Shown here piece after piece: positions 53,515 to 62,912 of a stretch of DNA of 64,000 nt (position 1 is its first letter; every line of letters starts with the position of its first letter). Made by a program: the position numbers and the translations under genes. This DNA is from Bacillus sp. FJAT-27225 (GTDB lineage Bacteria; Bacillota; Bacilli; Bacillales; Cytobacillaceae). Where the stretch lies: positions 434,001-498,000 of the forward strand of contig NZ_MAYU01000012.1 of the NCBI RefSeq assembly GCF_001685025.1. Direction: 5' to 3'. Under the pieces are notes generated by a model. It had not been told where the DNA came from. It did no database searches and saw nothing but the letters and a program-made list of their open reading frames with translations.

Positions 53515-54858
53515 CTAATCCCCATATTTTTTATACTTCGCAATACAATAGACATACGTCAATAAATAAAATAAAAAGTAATTTACATTGGATTTTACTC
53601 CAAATGAGGCAAATCCTGAAAGTGCAATAATAAAGATTATCACTAGAAACTTAAACTCTACTTTACGAATGATCAATACTAATAGTAAAATGTAAAGCAA
53701 AATAAAGTATCCTACGTCAAAAAACAACATTATCCATGGAATTTCAAGAATAATTGGTGTATTATATTTGCCTAATATTTGAATATTTTCCGTTGCTCCT
53801 CCTAAACCATATAAATTAAATGAAGTCCAATTATTAATAAAATAATCAAATAATAATAATCGAGCATTGGCGGAATCATCAGCGCTACCTGCTCGATTTA
53901 TGAAAGTAGACCCTAAAGGGGTATTAAGAGTTATTAAAACCGTAGTCACAAGAACTGTAATAGTAAAAAAGAAATTTTTAGCTGTTTTCCAACCACCAGT
54001 AAAAACCTTCTCATTATATAGCAAAACTATAAAGGAAATAATAAATATGCTTCTAGAGCCAGTTAAAAGTATATCAATTGTAAATAGTAATAATAGAATA
54101 AACTTGAGCTTTACCTTTCTAATACTAATTTGAACCAAAATCATTGAAAAAAGGAAGAAAATTGCATTATTTAACGGGTGACCTATTATGGTTTTTATTC
54201 TATATCCCTCAACAAATTGAGACGCAAACCAAGATCCCTGGTTTTTATAAAGGCCTTGGAATATATTATACTGAACAAGAAACTCAAATATCCCTAAAAC
54301 CCCAATTAATGCAGACAAAGATATAAATACTAAAACAGCGCTATTAATTTTTTTATAATCAACTTTCTTACTACAGTAAAAGAACAAAAAGAATGAAATA
54401 GGACCAAGATAATTATGGACTGCTAAAGATATCCCACTTATTCCCCTGTTCAAATAAGTTATTCCAAAAAATGCAAAGAGCACTAATAATGAAATTATTA
54501 TTGTTTTGTCAATTAATATTCTTTTTTTTACCAACCCTTCAACCAAGTATAAAAAAAAGACAATTATCCAGGTAAATATAAAAGGATGAACTTTTAAAGC
54601 ATTTAATCCATTATTGTTATTTATGTCTAGGAGAAATAATGGTCCTAACAATTCCAATGCGAAAATAAGCACAAATATAAAAAAATAGAATATTAACTCC
54701 TTACCTATTAACTTTGTTGTTAAGAACAAAACAATCCCTAATACAAAATATAAAAAATATCCATAATAACTGGTAGCTAGGAGAATTGAAAATAAAAGAA
54801 TACAAAATAAAGGAAGAACAATAGTAATAGTAGATTCTTTTAATGATGTATTCAACAA
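53515..54858 (-). CDS. O-antigen/EPS polymerase, Wzy-like
   Basis: 447 residues, highly hydrophobic with 10-12 helices and one long extracytoplasmic loop in the second half (about 225-345, with RAGSADDSANARLLLFDYF), as in Wzy proteins. These share little sequence, so the call rests on topology, on the FLLTGSRS-type segment and on its place between a transferase and the asparagine-synthase-like gene. First of the three-gene group wzy, GT32, wzx. Confidence 0.8.
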   Translation of the reverse strand: MLNTSLKESTITIVLPLFCILLFSILLATSYYGYFLYFVLGIVLFLTTKLIGKELIFYFFIFVLIFALELLGPLFLLDINNNNGLNALKVHPFIFTWIIVFFLYLVEGLVKKRILIDKTIIISLLVLFAFFGITYLNRGISGISLAVHNYLGPISFFLFFYCSKKVDYKKINSAVLVFISLSALIGVLGIFEFLVQYNIFQGLYKNQGSWFASQFVEGYRIKTIIGHPLNNAIFFLFSMILVQISIRKVKLKFILLLLFTIDILLTGSRSIFIISFIVLLYNEKVFTGGWKTAKNFFFTITVLVTTVLITLNTPLGSTFINRAGSADDSANARLLLFDYFINNWTSFNLYGLGGATENIQILGKYNTPIILEIPWIMLFFDVGYFILLYILLLVLIIRKVEFKFLVIIFIIALSGFASFGVKSNVNYFLFYLLTYVYCIAKYKKYGD

Positions 54859-55356
54859 TGTCCTTCCCTCCCTTTAATTTATTCATTTATCTACGCCTTC
54901 AGTGGCTTTTTAAACATTCTCTAGTAAATACCCTAAAGAAATATGTTATTTCTTTAGTAGTAGTGATCAATTATTATCTTTGCACAATAGGGTTCTAGTT
55001 ACTTATAATGACGTCCCCTCTGTGTTGTTGGGTCTGACCGCCGTATCGATTGAACGTACCAACCCACACTTCGTTCCTTCTATCTAAATCGAAAAAAACC
55101 TTACCGAACGAGTGTTGCTATTTCTAAGGGCTCTTGCTAGTACTTCAAATAAGGCGTACTGTATATGGCATCTGTGAGGTTTCATCCCTTCAAACTTTTG
55201 ACATAGAAAAAAATCAGCTCATCAGGCTGCTTTTGAAGCAGGTCACCAGAAAATGGCGTGAAATCATCACCGCCTCCTTTTTCTTTTATAGTTTTAGAAA
55301 AGACTACAATTTAAATTAAAGGATTTATACATGGATACTAGATTAATTATATTAAA
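54859..55356. other. Intergenic region upstream of wzy
   Basis: About 500 bases. No gene recognised; the short plus-strand frame at 55134-55319 lacks support. A minus-strand stretch near 55180-55280 (DDFTPFSGDLL) may be an old coding relic. It should contain the wzy promoter. Confidence 0.4.
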
Positions 55357-55382
55357 AAAGAAAAGGTTTTCCTTTTCTTTTA
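55357..55382 (-). terminator. Terminator after the asparagine-synthase-like gene
   Basis: AAAGAAAAGG-tttt-CCTTTTCTTT, with T tracts on both strands; 36 bases after the stop at 55418. Confidence 0.8.
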
Positions 55383-55417
55383 CTGGCCAAGACTTTCACG
55401 ATATAAAATGTGTCGTA

Positions 55418-57196
55418 TCAGATATTTTCTTTAATGTAACTATCAAATAAGTTTACAAAACCCAATAAAGTAATTACTTGATCTTTTTCCGAAGCTGTTC
55501 CACCTTCAAATAATAAACGACAGTCAGCTTTTAATTCTATATTAGTTATTAGATTAATATTATTATTATAAAAGTCATGATAGAATTTCTTTAATTCAGG
55601 GTTAGTTTTATACCAGTAATCAGTTGGATGCATATGATTTTTAGTGCTTAATTTTAGGCCTAGTTTATTTCTAATAAGTTTTATAGCAGCTCCTGGGATG
55701 CTTGTCCATGGAACAGGTATCCCTTTTACAGTAATTGTCCTTCGATTTATTTTCCCTTTTACTTTTTCATAAACAAAGTTTGCAGCATCAGGATAGTATT
55801 CATTAATCCATTTTATATAAATTTTATGACCACTACGAAATTCAAGTGGTAAGGAAAGACAAAATTCTAAAAAGTCAATGTCCAAAAAGGGAGATATGGT
55901 TTCGGTATACTGGTACATTGGTTTTAATCCTGTGTTGACTCCGGTAAAACCACGATTATAAAATTTAAAAATTTCCATATCTTCTATATGGAATGCATTT
56001 TTAATACTATAATCAACTTTATCAATTAACTTCGTAGAATAAGCACCGGCTCCTGGGGTAAATGCCGACTTTTTTCCGTTATCGTAAAATGTTCCAATTA
56101 TTACATCACCTAATTGTCCAGTATGAATTAAACCATACTTATCAAGGTTTATATTACTAACCATGCTCAATGTATGAGCAATTGTACTCGACTGACTTCT
56201 AGCGCCTGAAATTTTAATGGAATCCTTAAAATACTTATATAAATAAGTTCCATTATCAAGAGCCTTAAATAGCCACTCAGTTCTTAATCTATTCGTTATT
56301 TGCTTAGGAATTGTCTGATCCAAATAGTCAGATTGAGAAAAAGTATAATTCAACATGTTCTTATAACCAAGGTCATATGCTACCCAAGTTGTCATGCGAG
56401 AATCCAGTCCTCCACTTAATGCAACTAAATGTTTATAACCATATTCTAAATCTTTATCAAATGCTAATTTAACAGCCTTTTTAAAAAGTAAATCTATTTT
56501 CCTTGTAGCCTCTTTTTCAGAAATACTTTTAGGATTATTGTTTAAGGTAAAGTAATTTTCTATTTTTTTGATTTCTTTCGAGTAGCTTAGATAATGACCT
56601 GGTGTTAATCTATACACGTCTTGAAATAATGTTTCGTTACAAAGAACATGGGAATGCGTAAGCAAGCTGTACGCAGCATTTTTGTTTATCTTGAACTTTT
56701 TGCCATTAACCCTATTTATTATTTTTATTAACGCTTCAAAATCCGTTGCAAAAAAAAGGGTTTTATCTTCGTCCATATAATAAAAAACATCTTTATCCCC
56801 AATATGATTAGTAAAAAGATATAAGGAATTGTTTACTATTGAAAGCCCTGCGAAGGTACCACGGAACTCCTTGTAAAAAGTTTCAGGATTTGTAAAAGAC
56901 ATTGTTTCCAATAAACTAACCATACTATCATCTTGAATATCATATTTTTTAAACAATTCATGTTTATTTAGAATAACCCCATCAAGAACAAAACATTTGT
57001 TACCTTTTGAACAGAAGACTTTATCTCTAGTAAACTTTTTAATAGAATTCCTTATAACTTTCCCATAGAAATATGGTCCTTTAATTCTAATTTCTTCTTG
57101 TAATAAAGACTCGTTCATATCTATTACATCAAACATGTTTATTTCTTCTTTAAGATTATGTTTTTGACATGATATATAACCCGTAAAGCCTGGCAT
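55418..57196 (-). CDS. Asparagine-synthase-like protein without the catalytic Cys
   Basis: 592 residues. An N-terminal glutaminase-like domain (about 1-200) followed by an ATP-pyrophosphatase synthase domain with PP-loop ALSGGLDSRMTT (about 264). Functional AsnB starts with Met-Cys; this protein starts MPGFTGYIS, so the amide-releasing Cys is absent and ammonia must come from elsewhere, or a different nucleophile is used. Such proteins occur in polysaccharide loci, where amidation of a uronic acid is possible; ugd is in the same locus (inference). It lies 35 bases after the GT4 gene. Confidence 0.8.
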   Translation of the reverse strand: MPGFTGYISCQKHNLKEEINMFDVIDMNESLLQEEIRIKGPYFYGKVIRNSIKKFTRDKVFCSKGNKCFVLDGVILNKHELFKKYDIQDDSMVSLLETMSFTNPETFYKEFRGTFAGLSIVNNSLYLFTNHIGDKDVFYYMDEDKTLFFATDFEALIKIINRVNGKKFKINKNAAYSLLTHSHVLCNETLFQDVYRLTPGHYLSYSKEIKKIENYFTLNNNPKSISEKEATRKIDLLFKKAVKLAFDKDLEYGYKHLVALSGGLDSRMTTWVAYDLGYKNMLNYTFSQSDYLDQTIPKQITNRLRTEWLFKALDNGTYLYKYFKDSIKISGARSQSSTIAHTLSMVSNINLDKYGLIHTGQLGDVIIGTFYDNGKKSAFTPGAGAYSTKLIDKVDYSIKNAFHIEDMEIFKFYNRGFTGVNTGLKPMYQYTETISPFLDIDFLEFCLSLPLEFRSGHKIYIKWINEYYPDAANFVYEKVKGKINRRTITVKGIPVPWTSIPGAAIKLIRNKLGLKLSTKNHMHPTDYWYKTNPELKKFYHDFYNNNINLITNIELKADCRLLFEGGTASEKDQVITLLGFVNLFDSYIKENI

Positions 57197-57231
57197 GAAG
57201 GTTCAACTCACTTTATAATTTGATATATAAA

Positions 57232-58296
57232 TTATATTAAGCTTTGATATATCAATTTGAGATTTTCAATTGAATTATAAATATTATATTTAGACTCCAC
57301 TTCTTTACTATTATTTTCTTGATATTTGCCCCAGTTCTGTGGATTGTTTAGAATTTCTAATAACCTTTGTGCCAGAGCTTCAGTATCACCTGGATTTACA
57401 ATATATCCATTATCATCTTTAACCACTGAATTAATTGAACCCACGTTTGTTGATATTATTGGTAACCCGTAACTCATTGCTTCAAGGATGGACATGGGCA
57501 TGCCTTCATTGTATGAAGGTAGGACATAAACAATAGATTTAAGGTAAATACCCTCAATTTTATTCTCATCAGAAATCCAGCCAGGAATTACAAACATATC
57601 CTCAACATTTTTCTCTTTAATAACTTTTTTGACATTTTCAATTTCACCATCCCCAGCTAAAAGAAACTTGTACTTACGGTCAATTTTACCTTTTACCTTG
57701 GACGCCACTTCAACTAAATCGTAAGTTCCCTTTCGTTTTGAGAGAACTCCCATTGTTGTTATATATACTTTTTCTTGGTTATTATTAATTTTTTTTGGGA
57801 AAACAGCATTATCTAAAGAAAGCACCCTTGAATTACAGATAGATTCATAATATTCCTTCCATTCTCTTCCCAAAGCAATTATTACATTTACTTTGTTTAA
57901 GGTTTCAGTAATTTGCCTTTTCTTCGCTTCAGAACCTTTACCAAAAAAATCTTTAAACTGAGAACCATGCATGTGAAGTATAATTGGAACTTTTTTAGCA
58001 TTTAATAAATTTATGAATAACCTTTTACGAGTAAAACTTCCTTTATATGACATATGAATATGTGCAACGTCAAACTTCTCTTTAAAAATAAATAGTTTTA
58101 GACTAAACTTAAAATATTGGATTATATAAAAAAGTATATTAATAAAATGATTCATCCCATAATACGTTGGGAAATACTCAAGTTGTACTTTATTATCAAG
58201 TCCGGCTTCAAAATAATTTTTTACAACTCTCGTAATCCCCCCATTTACGCGTAAATGTGAACCTATCATTATTACCTTCAAATTTCGTTCACCCAA
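57232..58296 (-). CDS. Glycosyltransferase family 4
   Basis: 354 residues. The N-terminus VIMIGSHLRVNGGITRVV and donor-site motif LPSYNEGMPMSILEAMSYGLPIIST are typical of retaining GT4 enzymes; ITTMGVLSKRKGTYDL is the mid-domain signature. Starts at TTG 58296, or more likely at TTG about 58281 with GGTGA upstream. Four bases after the Alg13-like gene. Confidence 0.87.
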   Translation of the reverse strand: MGERNLKVIMIGSHLRVNGGITRVVKNYFEAGLDNKVQLEYFPTYYGMNHFINILFYIIQYFKFSLKLFIFKEKFDVAHIHMSYKGSFTRKRLFINLLNAKKVPIILHMHGSQFKDFFGKGSEAKKRQITETLNKVNVIIALGREWKEYYESICNSRVLSLDNAVFPKKINNNQEKVYITTMGVLSKRKGTYDLVEVASKVKGKIDRKYKFLLAGDGEIENVKKVIKEKNVEDMFVIPGWISDENKIEGIYLKSIVYVLPSYNEGMPMSILEAMSYGLPIISTNVGSINSVVKDDNGYIVNPGDTEALAQRLLEILNNPQNWGKYQENNSKEVESKYNIYNSIENLKLIYQSLI

Positions 58297-58300
58297 TTCC

Positions 58301-58780
58301 TTATTTTGCTAAAAAGTTCTCAATTATATTAATAATGTTTTTAGTATTAGATTTATATTCTTTAAAATCTAACGTTTTTATCCTAATTAATGCATCTTTT
58401 AATTCCGCTGGATTTGATATGCCCAAGATTAGATTGGAGTTAGAAAATTGTTTAATGATCTCTACTTGATGATTATCAACATGTTCCCCAAATTCTACTT
58501 TTCTAGGAACCCCAATTACTCGTATTCCCTTTTTGATTCCATTAATTAAAGAGCCAGTACCACCATGTGAGACAATAATTTCACTATTTTCCATAGCTTC
58601 TAAAAATTCCTCATTACTTAAAAAAGATTTATATGCATATCCTACAGGCTTATAAGTCGAATAACCTGTTTGTGCAAAAACATTTTCACCGCTCAAAATT
58701 CGTAATGAAATTAAATCGTCTACTTCTTCTAGTAGACGATTAAATTGAAACTTTTGTGAACCAACAGTGATGAATATCAA
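58301..58780 (-). CDS. PssE/Alg13-like glycosyltransferase subunit
   Basis: 159 residues. MIFITVGSQKFQFNRLLEEV and the donor-binding IIVSHGGTGSLINGIKKGI are characteristic of the GT28 C-terminal half. It acts with the membrane-anchored partner in the next entry to form one enzyme. Overlaps that gene by 4 bp. Confidence 0.9.
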   Translation of the reverse strand: MIFITVGSQKFQFNRLLEEVDDLISLRILSGENVFAQTGYSTYKPVGYAYKSFLSNEEFLEAMENSEIIVSHGGTGSLINGIKKGIRVIGVPRKVEFGEHVDNHQVEIIKQFSNSNLILGISNPAELKDALIRIKTLDFKEYKSNTKNIINIIENFLAK

Positions 58781-59232
58781 TATATCCCACCTCCGTACTT
58801 TGCATTAGGATAGATTTTTTTCATCTCTTCCCACTGAACTATAAATAAATCTGCAAATTTATACATTATTCTTCCTGTAATAGTTGGAGAATGGATTTTC
58901 GAAAAACTTTCAATAAATATAAGTTTTTTTCTAAATAACTTCGCCAACACACAAATAGGCACAGTCGCCAAAGCTCCTGTAGAAATAACCACATCAGGTT
59001 TTTCTCTAATAAAGATTATAATTGACTTAATTAGTATGGATACTATTTTTAATATAAATAATAGTTCTCTTCTGTTTATTTGAGTAACAAAGTATGTTTT
59101 TATACCCTTCGAATTTATTCCATAGTCAGTCTTTTCCGTAATAATATGACTATTATGTTCTTTCATCATTGGGTAAAGCATCATAAGTTGTTCGAAATGC
59201 CCCCCAGATGAAGCCACAAAACATATATTCAA
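58777..59232 (-). CDS. PssD/Alg14-like glycosyltransferase subunit
   Basis: 151 residues. MNICFVASSGGHFEQLMMLY and VVISTGALATVPICVLAKL are the Alg14/PssD signature; a hydrophobic helix near 65-85 anchors it to the membrane. Recruits the PssE-like subunit. Gap of about 100 bases to the priming transferase. Confidence 0.9.
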   Translation of the reverse strand: MNICFVASSGGHFEQLMMLYPMMKEHNSHIITEKTDYGINSKGIKTYFVTQINRRELLFILKIVSILIKSIIIFIREKPDVVISTGALATVPICVLAKLFRKKLIFIESFSKIHSPTITGRIMYKFADLFIVQWEEMKKIYPNAKYGGGIY

Positions 59233-59334
59233 TAAACTCTTCCCTCTTTCTTATTATTTAAAAAGAAGGTAGCATTATTGTAACAAACTACCTCTCCACA
59301 AAAATCCTTTATTACACCCGGTTTGTTAATAAGA

Positions 59335-60015
59335 TTAAAAAGCATCTTTTGATCCAAACATTACAATAATAGTCCTCAAAATAATTTTTGTATCTAGTGT
59401 TATAGATCGATTAGTTATATATTTTAAATCAAGCTCCACCATTTCTTCAAATCCAACACTATTTCTCGCGCTTACCTGCCAGAGTCCTGTACAGCCTGGT
59501 GTTACCAGTAATCTCTGCTTGTGATATTTTGTATATTCAGCAACTTCCCGGGGAAGTGGCGGTCTAGGGCCAACAAGGCTCATGTCGCCTTTTAGCACAT
59601 TAATCAACTGCGGAAGTTCATCGATGCTTGTTTTACGGATAATCCTGCCGATTTTTGTAATCCGCGGATCTTCTTTCATTTTAAACATCGCACCGCTAAT
59701 TTCATTATATTTTAACAGTTCTCCTAGCTTTTCTTCAGCATTAGAGACCATGGAACGGAATTTATACATATTGAATTCTTTACCGTTCAAACCTACACGT
59801 TTTTGAGAGAAGAAGACCTTCCCTTTTGGATCTTCCACTTTTATTAAAAGTGCTACAATCAGAAAGACAAAGCTTAGAGCAATTAGACCAGTAGCTGCTC
59901 CTATAATATCAATGAGTCTTTTGATAGCAATATAGTATTTTCCGGTACTCAGATTAATCCGATATGATTGCTGTTGTTTAAGATACATAGAATCAGTTTT
60001 TGCAAAATTGTCCAA
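59335..60015 (-). CDS. Priming sugar transferase (undecaprenyl-phosphate glycosyl-1-phosphate transferase)
   Basis: 226 residues. One N-terminal membrane helix (about 35-60), then KRVGLNGKEFNMYKFRSMV, RKTSIDELPQLINVLKGDMS, LVGPRPPLPREV and TPGCTGLWQVSARN, all classic for WbaP/EpsL-type transferases. It starts the repeat unit on undecaprenyl phosphate. Short form without the N-terminal multi-helix region. 18 bases after galU. Confidence 0.93.
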   Translation of the reverse strand: MDNFAKTDSMYLKQQQSYRINLSTGKYYIAIKRLIDIIGAATGLIALSFVFLIVALLIKVEDPKGKVFFSQKRVGLNGKEFNMYKFRSMVSNAEEKLGELLKYNEISGAMFKMKEDPRITKIGRIIRKTSIDELPQLINVLKGDMSLVGPRPPLPREVAEYTKYHKQRLLVTPGCTGLWQVSARNSVGFEEMVELDLKYITNRSITLDTKIILRTIIVMFGSKDAF

Positions 60016-60033
60016 CCAAGTTCCCTTCCTTCC

Positions 60034-60927
60034 CTAAATCAATACCGATTCTTTTTTATAGGAAGCAATCAGTTCCTCTAGATATTTGAGCATATCTTCA
60101 CTTATATCTTTATGCTGCAGCGCAAACTCAACAGTTGTTTTGACAAAGCCTAACTTTTCACCGACGTCGTAACGCTTGCCTTCAAAATTGTAAGCAAACA
60201 CTCTCTGGATTTGGTTGAGTTGCTCAATAGCATCCGTCAATTGTATTTCCCCACCTGCCCCTGTCTCCTGCTTATCAAGGATCATAAATATTTCAGGAGT
60301 CAGGATGTAACGGCCCATAATTGCAAGGTTCGAAGGAGCAGTTCCCGGTTGAGGCTTTTCTACAAATCTCCTAACCTGGTAACGTCGGCTTTCGTGGTCT
60401 CCTGGATCAATCACACCATAACGGTGTGTCTCATTTTCAGATACCGCTTGTACCCCGATAATTGATGAATAAGTTTCTTCATATTGATTGATTAGCTGTT
60501 TAAGACATGGCGTGTCGCTTTGAACAATATCATCACCCAGCAAGACTGCGAATGGTTCATTTCCAATGAATTTCCGAGCTGACCATACTGCATGTCCAAG
60601 TCCTTTTGGTTGTTTCTGACGAATGTAATGAATATTTGCAAGTCCCGTAGAGTAACGTACTTTGTCTAGCAGGTCGAACTTTTCTTTTTCAATCAGGTTC
60701 TGTTCAAGTTCAGGAGCAAAATCAAAATGGTCTTCGATTGCACGTTTCCCTTTCCCAGTAACGATAATGATATCTTCTATGCCGGATGCAACTGCTTCTT
60801 CCACAATATATTGAATTGTAGGTTTATCGACTATCGGAAGCATTTCTTTCGGCATTGCCTTTGTAACTGGAAGGAACCTTGTACCAAGACCAGCTGCCGG
60901 AATAATTGCTTTACGTACCTTTCTCAA
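60034..60927 (-). CDS. galU: UTP-glucose-1-phosphate uridylyltransferase
   Basis: 297 residues. [25 protein letters not shown], then [20 protein letters not shown] and [10 protein letters not shown] are diagnostic. Makes UDP-glucose, feeding ugd and the transferases. First protein gene after the structured RNA region. Confidence 0.95.
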   Translation of the reverse strand: MRKVRKAIIPAAGLGTRFLPVTKAMPKEMLPIVDKPTIQYIVEEAVASGIEDIIIVTGKGKRAIEDHFDFAPELEQNLIEKEKFDLLDKVRYSTGLANIHYIRQKQPKGLGHAVWSARKFIGNEPFAVLLGDDIVQSDTPCLKQLINQYEETYSSIIGVQAVSENETHRYGVIDPGDHESRRYQVRRFVEKPQPGTAPSNLAIMGRYILTPEIFMILDKQETGAGGEIQLTDAIEQLNQIQRVFAYNFEGKRYDVGEKLGFVKTTVEFALQHKDISEDMLKYLEELIASYKKESVLI

Positions 60928-60985
60928 TTGACTTCCCCCTATATACTTTTATATAATGTTGTTTACGAAATTTATTAAAATAAAT

Positions 60986-61036
60986 AAATACCTAAAGGCA
61001 ATACATGTTTAGCACATGTATTCACGTTAGGTATTT
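60986..61036 (-). terminator. Long two-part hairpin upstream of galU
   Basis: Outer stem AAATACCTAA/TTAGGTATTT (10 bp), a 4x4 internal loop, inner stem AATACATGT/ACATGTATT (9 bp), 5-base loop. On the minus strand it is followed by ATTTATTTTAAT. Read as a terminator or attenuator between the structured RNA and galU. Confidence 0.65.
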
Positions 61037-61039
61037 AAA

Positions 61040-61318
61040 CCAACCATTATGAAAGCGCGACGAGCCCCCGTTCCTACAGCCGCTTTGAATGCGTTCGGTT
61101 TTGCCACTAGTCCGGTCGAAGAAACCGGGGCATCGTAAGGCGCTTGCGCTTTTATGTATCTGGGCATCTAACCCATCCTCACATCATGCAACCGACGACT
61201 GGCGTCTAAGGAGGGGTAGACTCTCCCACTGCATGACCGAGTGCTTCCATGGATAACGGACAGGATAGCCTCGCCGGCCAGGGAGTATTATCCCCTGGCA
61301 AATTATTGATCAATAATT
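61040..61318 (-). ncRNA. Probable structured RNA between capC-type gene and galU (EAR-like position)
   Basis: A 270-base stretch without a gene, clearly more GC-rich than its surroundings and full of short hairpins: AATTATTGATCAATAATT palindrome (61301-61318), GCCAGGG/CCCTGGC (61277-61299), CCGGT/ACCGG (61112-61128), GCGC-tt-GCGC (61140-61149), TGGG/CCCA (61161-61175). It sits inside the minus-strand exopolysaccharide operon, just after the kinase/phosphatase module, where Bacillus eps operons carry the EAR antitermination RNA. I cannot confirm that family by eye; it could be another RNA. Confidence 0.5.
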
Positions 61319-61330
61319 CTTCATATCCAA

Positions 61331-62095
61331 TCAAAATAGGCCAAGGAATTTTTTCTGTTTAATTCGTGAAGGTATGTCGCAGATGGCGTGCTTCCCTTCA
61401 AGCAGCAGCTCGGCATTTTCCTTTAACAGATAAACCATATCCGTGCCAAGTTGTGACTGAATTGTGCTATATGCTTCTACCAACATAAATCCGCGGTTCG
61501 TAGTGTTATGGGCATCCGATGCAAGGAAATGGGTTAGGTTAGATGAAAGAAGTTCCATTGTGAACTTCTTAATTTTTTTTCCGAATTTACCCACCGCGCT
61601 CGCCGCGGTAATTTGTGAAAGTGCCCCATTCTTTACCAGCCGATAGAGGATTTCAGGCCTTTGGATCAGTTCCTGATTCCGCTCGGGATGGGCAATGATT
61701 GGGGTGTACCCTTTCAGTTGAAGGTCAAAAAATAGCTTTTCGGTATAGTGCGGGACATTGCTCGAAGGGAATTCTACTAAAATATAGTTTGAATCTCCCA
61801 ATGGCTGGATATCGCCGGTTTCAATCCCTTTTAAGAGCTCACCATGTATCCGTACTTCTTGGCCAGGTACTATCTTTATATCTATTTTTTCCTGTTGGAA
61901 AAGACGGTTAAGAGATTCTAGTTGTTCTTGGATAGCTTGCTTTGGATTCACTTCATGGCTATTTAAGTGATGCGGTGTGGCAATGATTGTTGAGATGCCT
62001 TGCTTAAGCGCAGCGTTTGCCATATTTATAGCATCTTCGGAGGTCTGTGCTCCGTCATCAACACCGGGGAGGATATGACAGTGAATATCGACCAT
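61331..62095 (-). CDS. CpsB/CapC-type tyrosine-protein phosphatase (PHP fold)
   Basis: 254 residues. MVDIHCHILPGVDDGAQTSE, ATPHHLNSHE, GQEVRIH and HPERNQEL supply the metal-binding His/Asp/Glu of the PHP family (YwqE/CpsB). It dephosphorylates the tyrosine kinase to tune polymer length. I choose ATG 62095, where the conserved start MVDIHCH begins, over the extended start at 62125. Confidence 0.92.
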   Translation of the reverse strand: MVDIHCHILPGVDDGAQTSEDAINMANAALKQGISTIIATPHHLNSHEVNPKQAIQEQLESLNRLFQQEKIDIKIVPGQEVRIHGELLKGIETGDIQPLGDSNYILVEFPSSNVPHYTEKLFFDLQLKGYTPIIAHPERNQELIQRPEILYRLVKNGALSQITAASAVGKFGKKIKKFTMELLSSNLTHFLASDAHNTTNRGFMLVEAYSTIQSQLGTDMVYLLKENAELLLEGKHAICDIPSRIKQKKFLGLF

Positions 62096-62192
62096 TTTCC
62101 CACACTCTTTCCAATATAATGTCAAAATCGTATGACATTAATACTATCAACAACTTGCATTCTAGTAAAGAGGGGGAAAATGTCGAACCCTG

Positions 62193-62912
62193 TTACTTTC
62201 CTCCGTAGTATTGATAGTAATAGTAATCGTTACCCTTTATTTCCTTATGGTTCAGAACCGTACCCAGCAGCTTTCCCTGGGCAGCTTCAAGCAGTTCTTT
62301 CGCCTTTGTGACCTGCTCGATAATGGTCTTCCCGCTATAGATGACAAGCAAAGTGCCATCACACTTATTGGCAAGAATTTGCGCATCTGTTACCGCGAGA
62401 ACTGGCGGTGTATCAAAGAGCACAATGTCAAAATGGCTATAAGCCGTTTCAAACAGCTGATTCATCGTAGCGGCACCAAGCAACTCGGCAGGGTTTGGAG
62501 GAATCGGTCCACTCGTCATAATAAACAGGTTTTCCACTTCGGTTTCCCTGATGGCTTCTTCAAACTGAATTTGCTTTGTCAACACATTCGTAAGGCCATA
62601 CGTATTAGGTAGACTGAAAGTGTAATGAACCGTCGGCCTTCTCAAGTCGCTATCAATTAGCAATACCTTTTTTCCAGTCTGTGCGAAAACGACTGCCATG
62701 TTTGCTGCTGTTGTTGACTTTCCTTCGGCTGGGCCTGATGAAGTTATCATCAATGAACGAATTTCCCTGTCCACTGAGGAGAACTGGATATTCGTACGGA
62801 TCGTCCGGTATTGTTCAGATATAGTCGATTTTGGGTCGAACAGGGTGACAAGCTTGACTCTTTTGTCACCTGTTTGAGGTTTTTTTCGCCTATTAAGAGC
62901 CAATGGTCTCAC
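62193..62912 (-). CDS. CapB/CpsD-type tyrosine-protein kinase
   Basis: 239 residues. The Walker A variant SSGPAEGKSTTAANMA, Walker A' LLIDSDLRRP and Walker B IVLFDTPPV define BY-kinases. The C-terminal tyrosine cluster (NDYYYYQYYGGK) is the autophosphorylation tail. Activated by the CapA-type membrane protein, with which it overlaps by 20 bp. Confidence 0.94.
   Translation of the reverse strand: MRPLALNRRKKPQTGDKRVKLVTLFDPKSTISEQYRTIRTNIQFSSVDREIRSLMITSSGPAEGKSTTAANMAVVFAQTGKKVLLIDSDLRRPTVHYTFSLPNTYGLTNVLTKQIQFEEAIRETEVENLFIMTSGPIPPNPAELLGAATMNQLFETAYSHFDIVLFDTPPVLAVTDAQILANKCDGTLLVIYSGKTIIEQVTKAKELLEAAQGKLLGTVLNHKEIKGNDYYYYQYYGGK

Noticed and set aside
55418-57196. Lasso-peptide cyclase
   Set aside because: The MPG start and AsnB fold would allow it, but no precursor peptide, leader protease or RRE gene is nearby, and the neighbours are polysaccharide genes.
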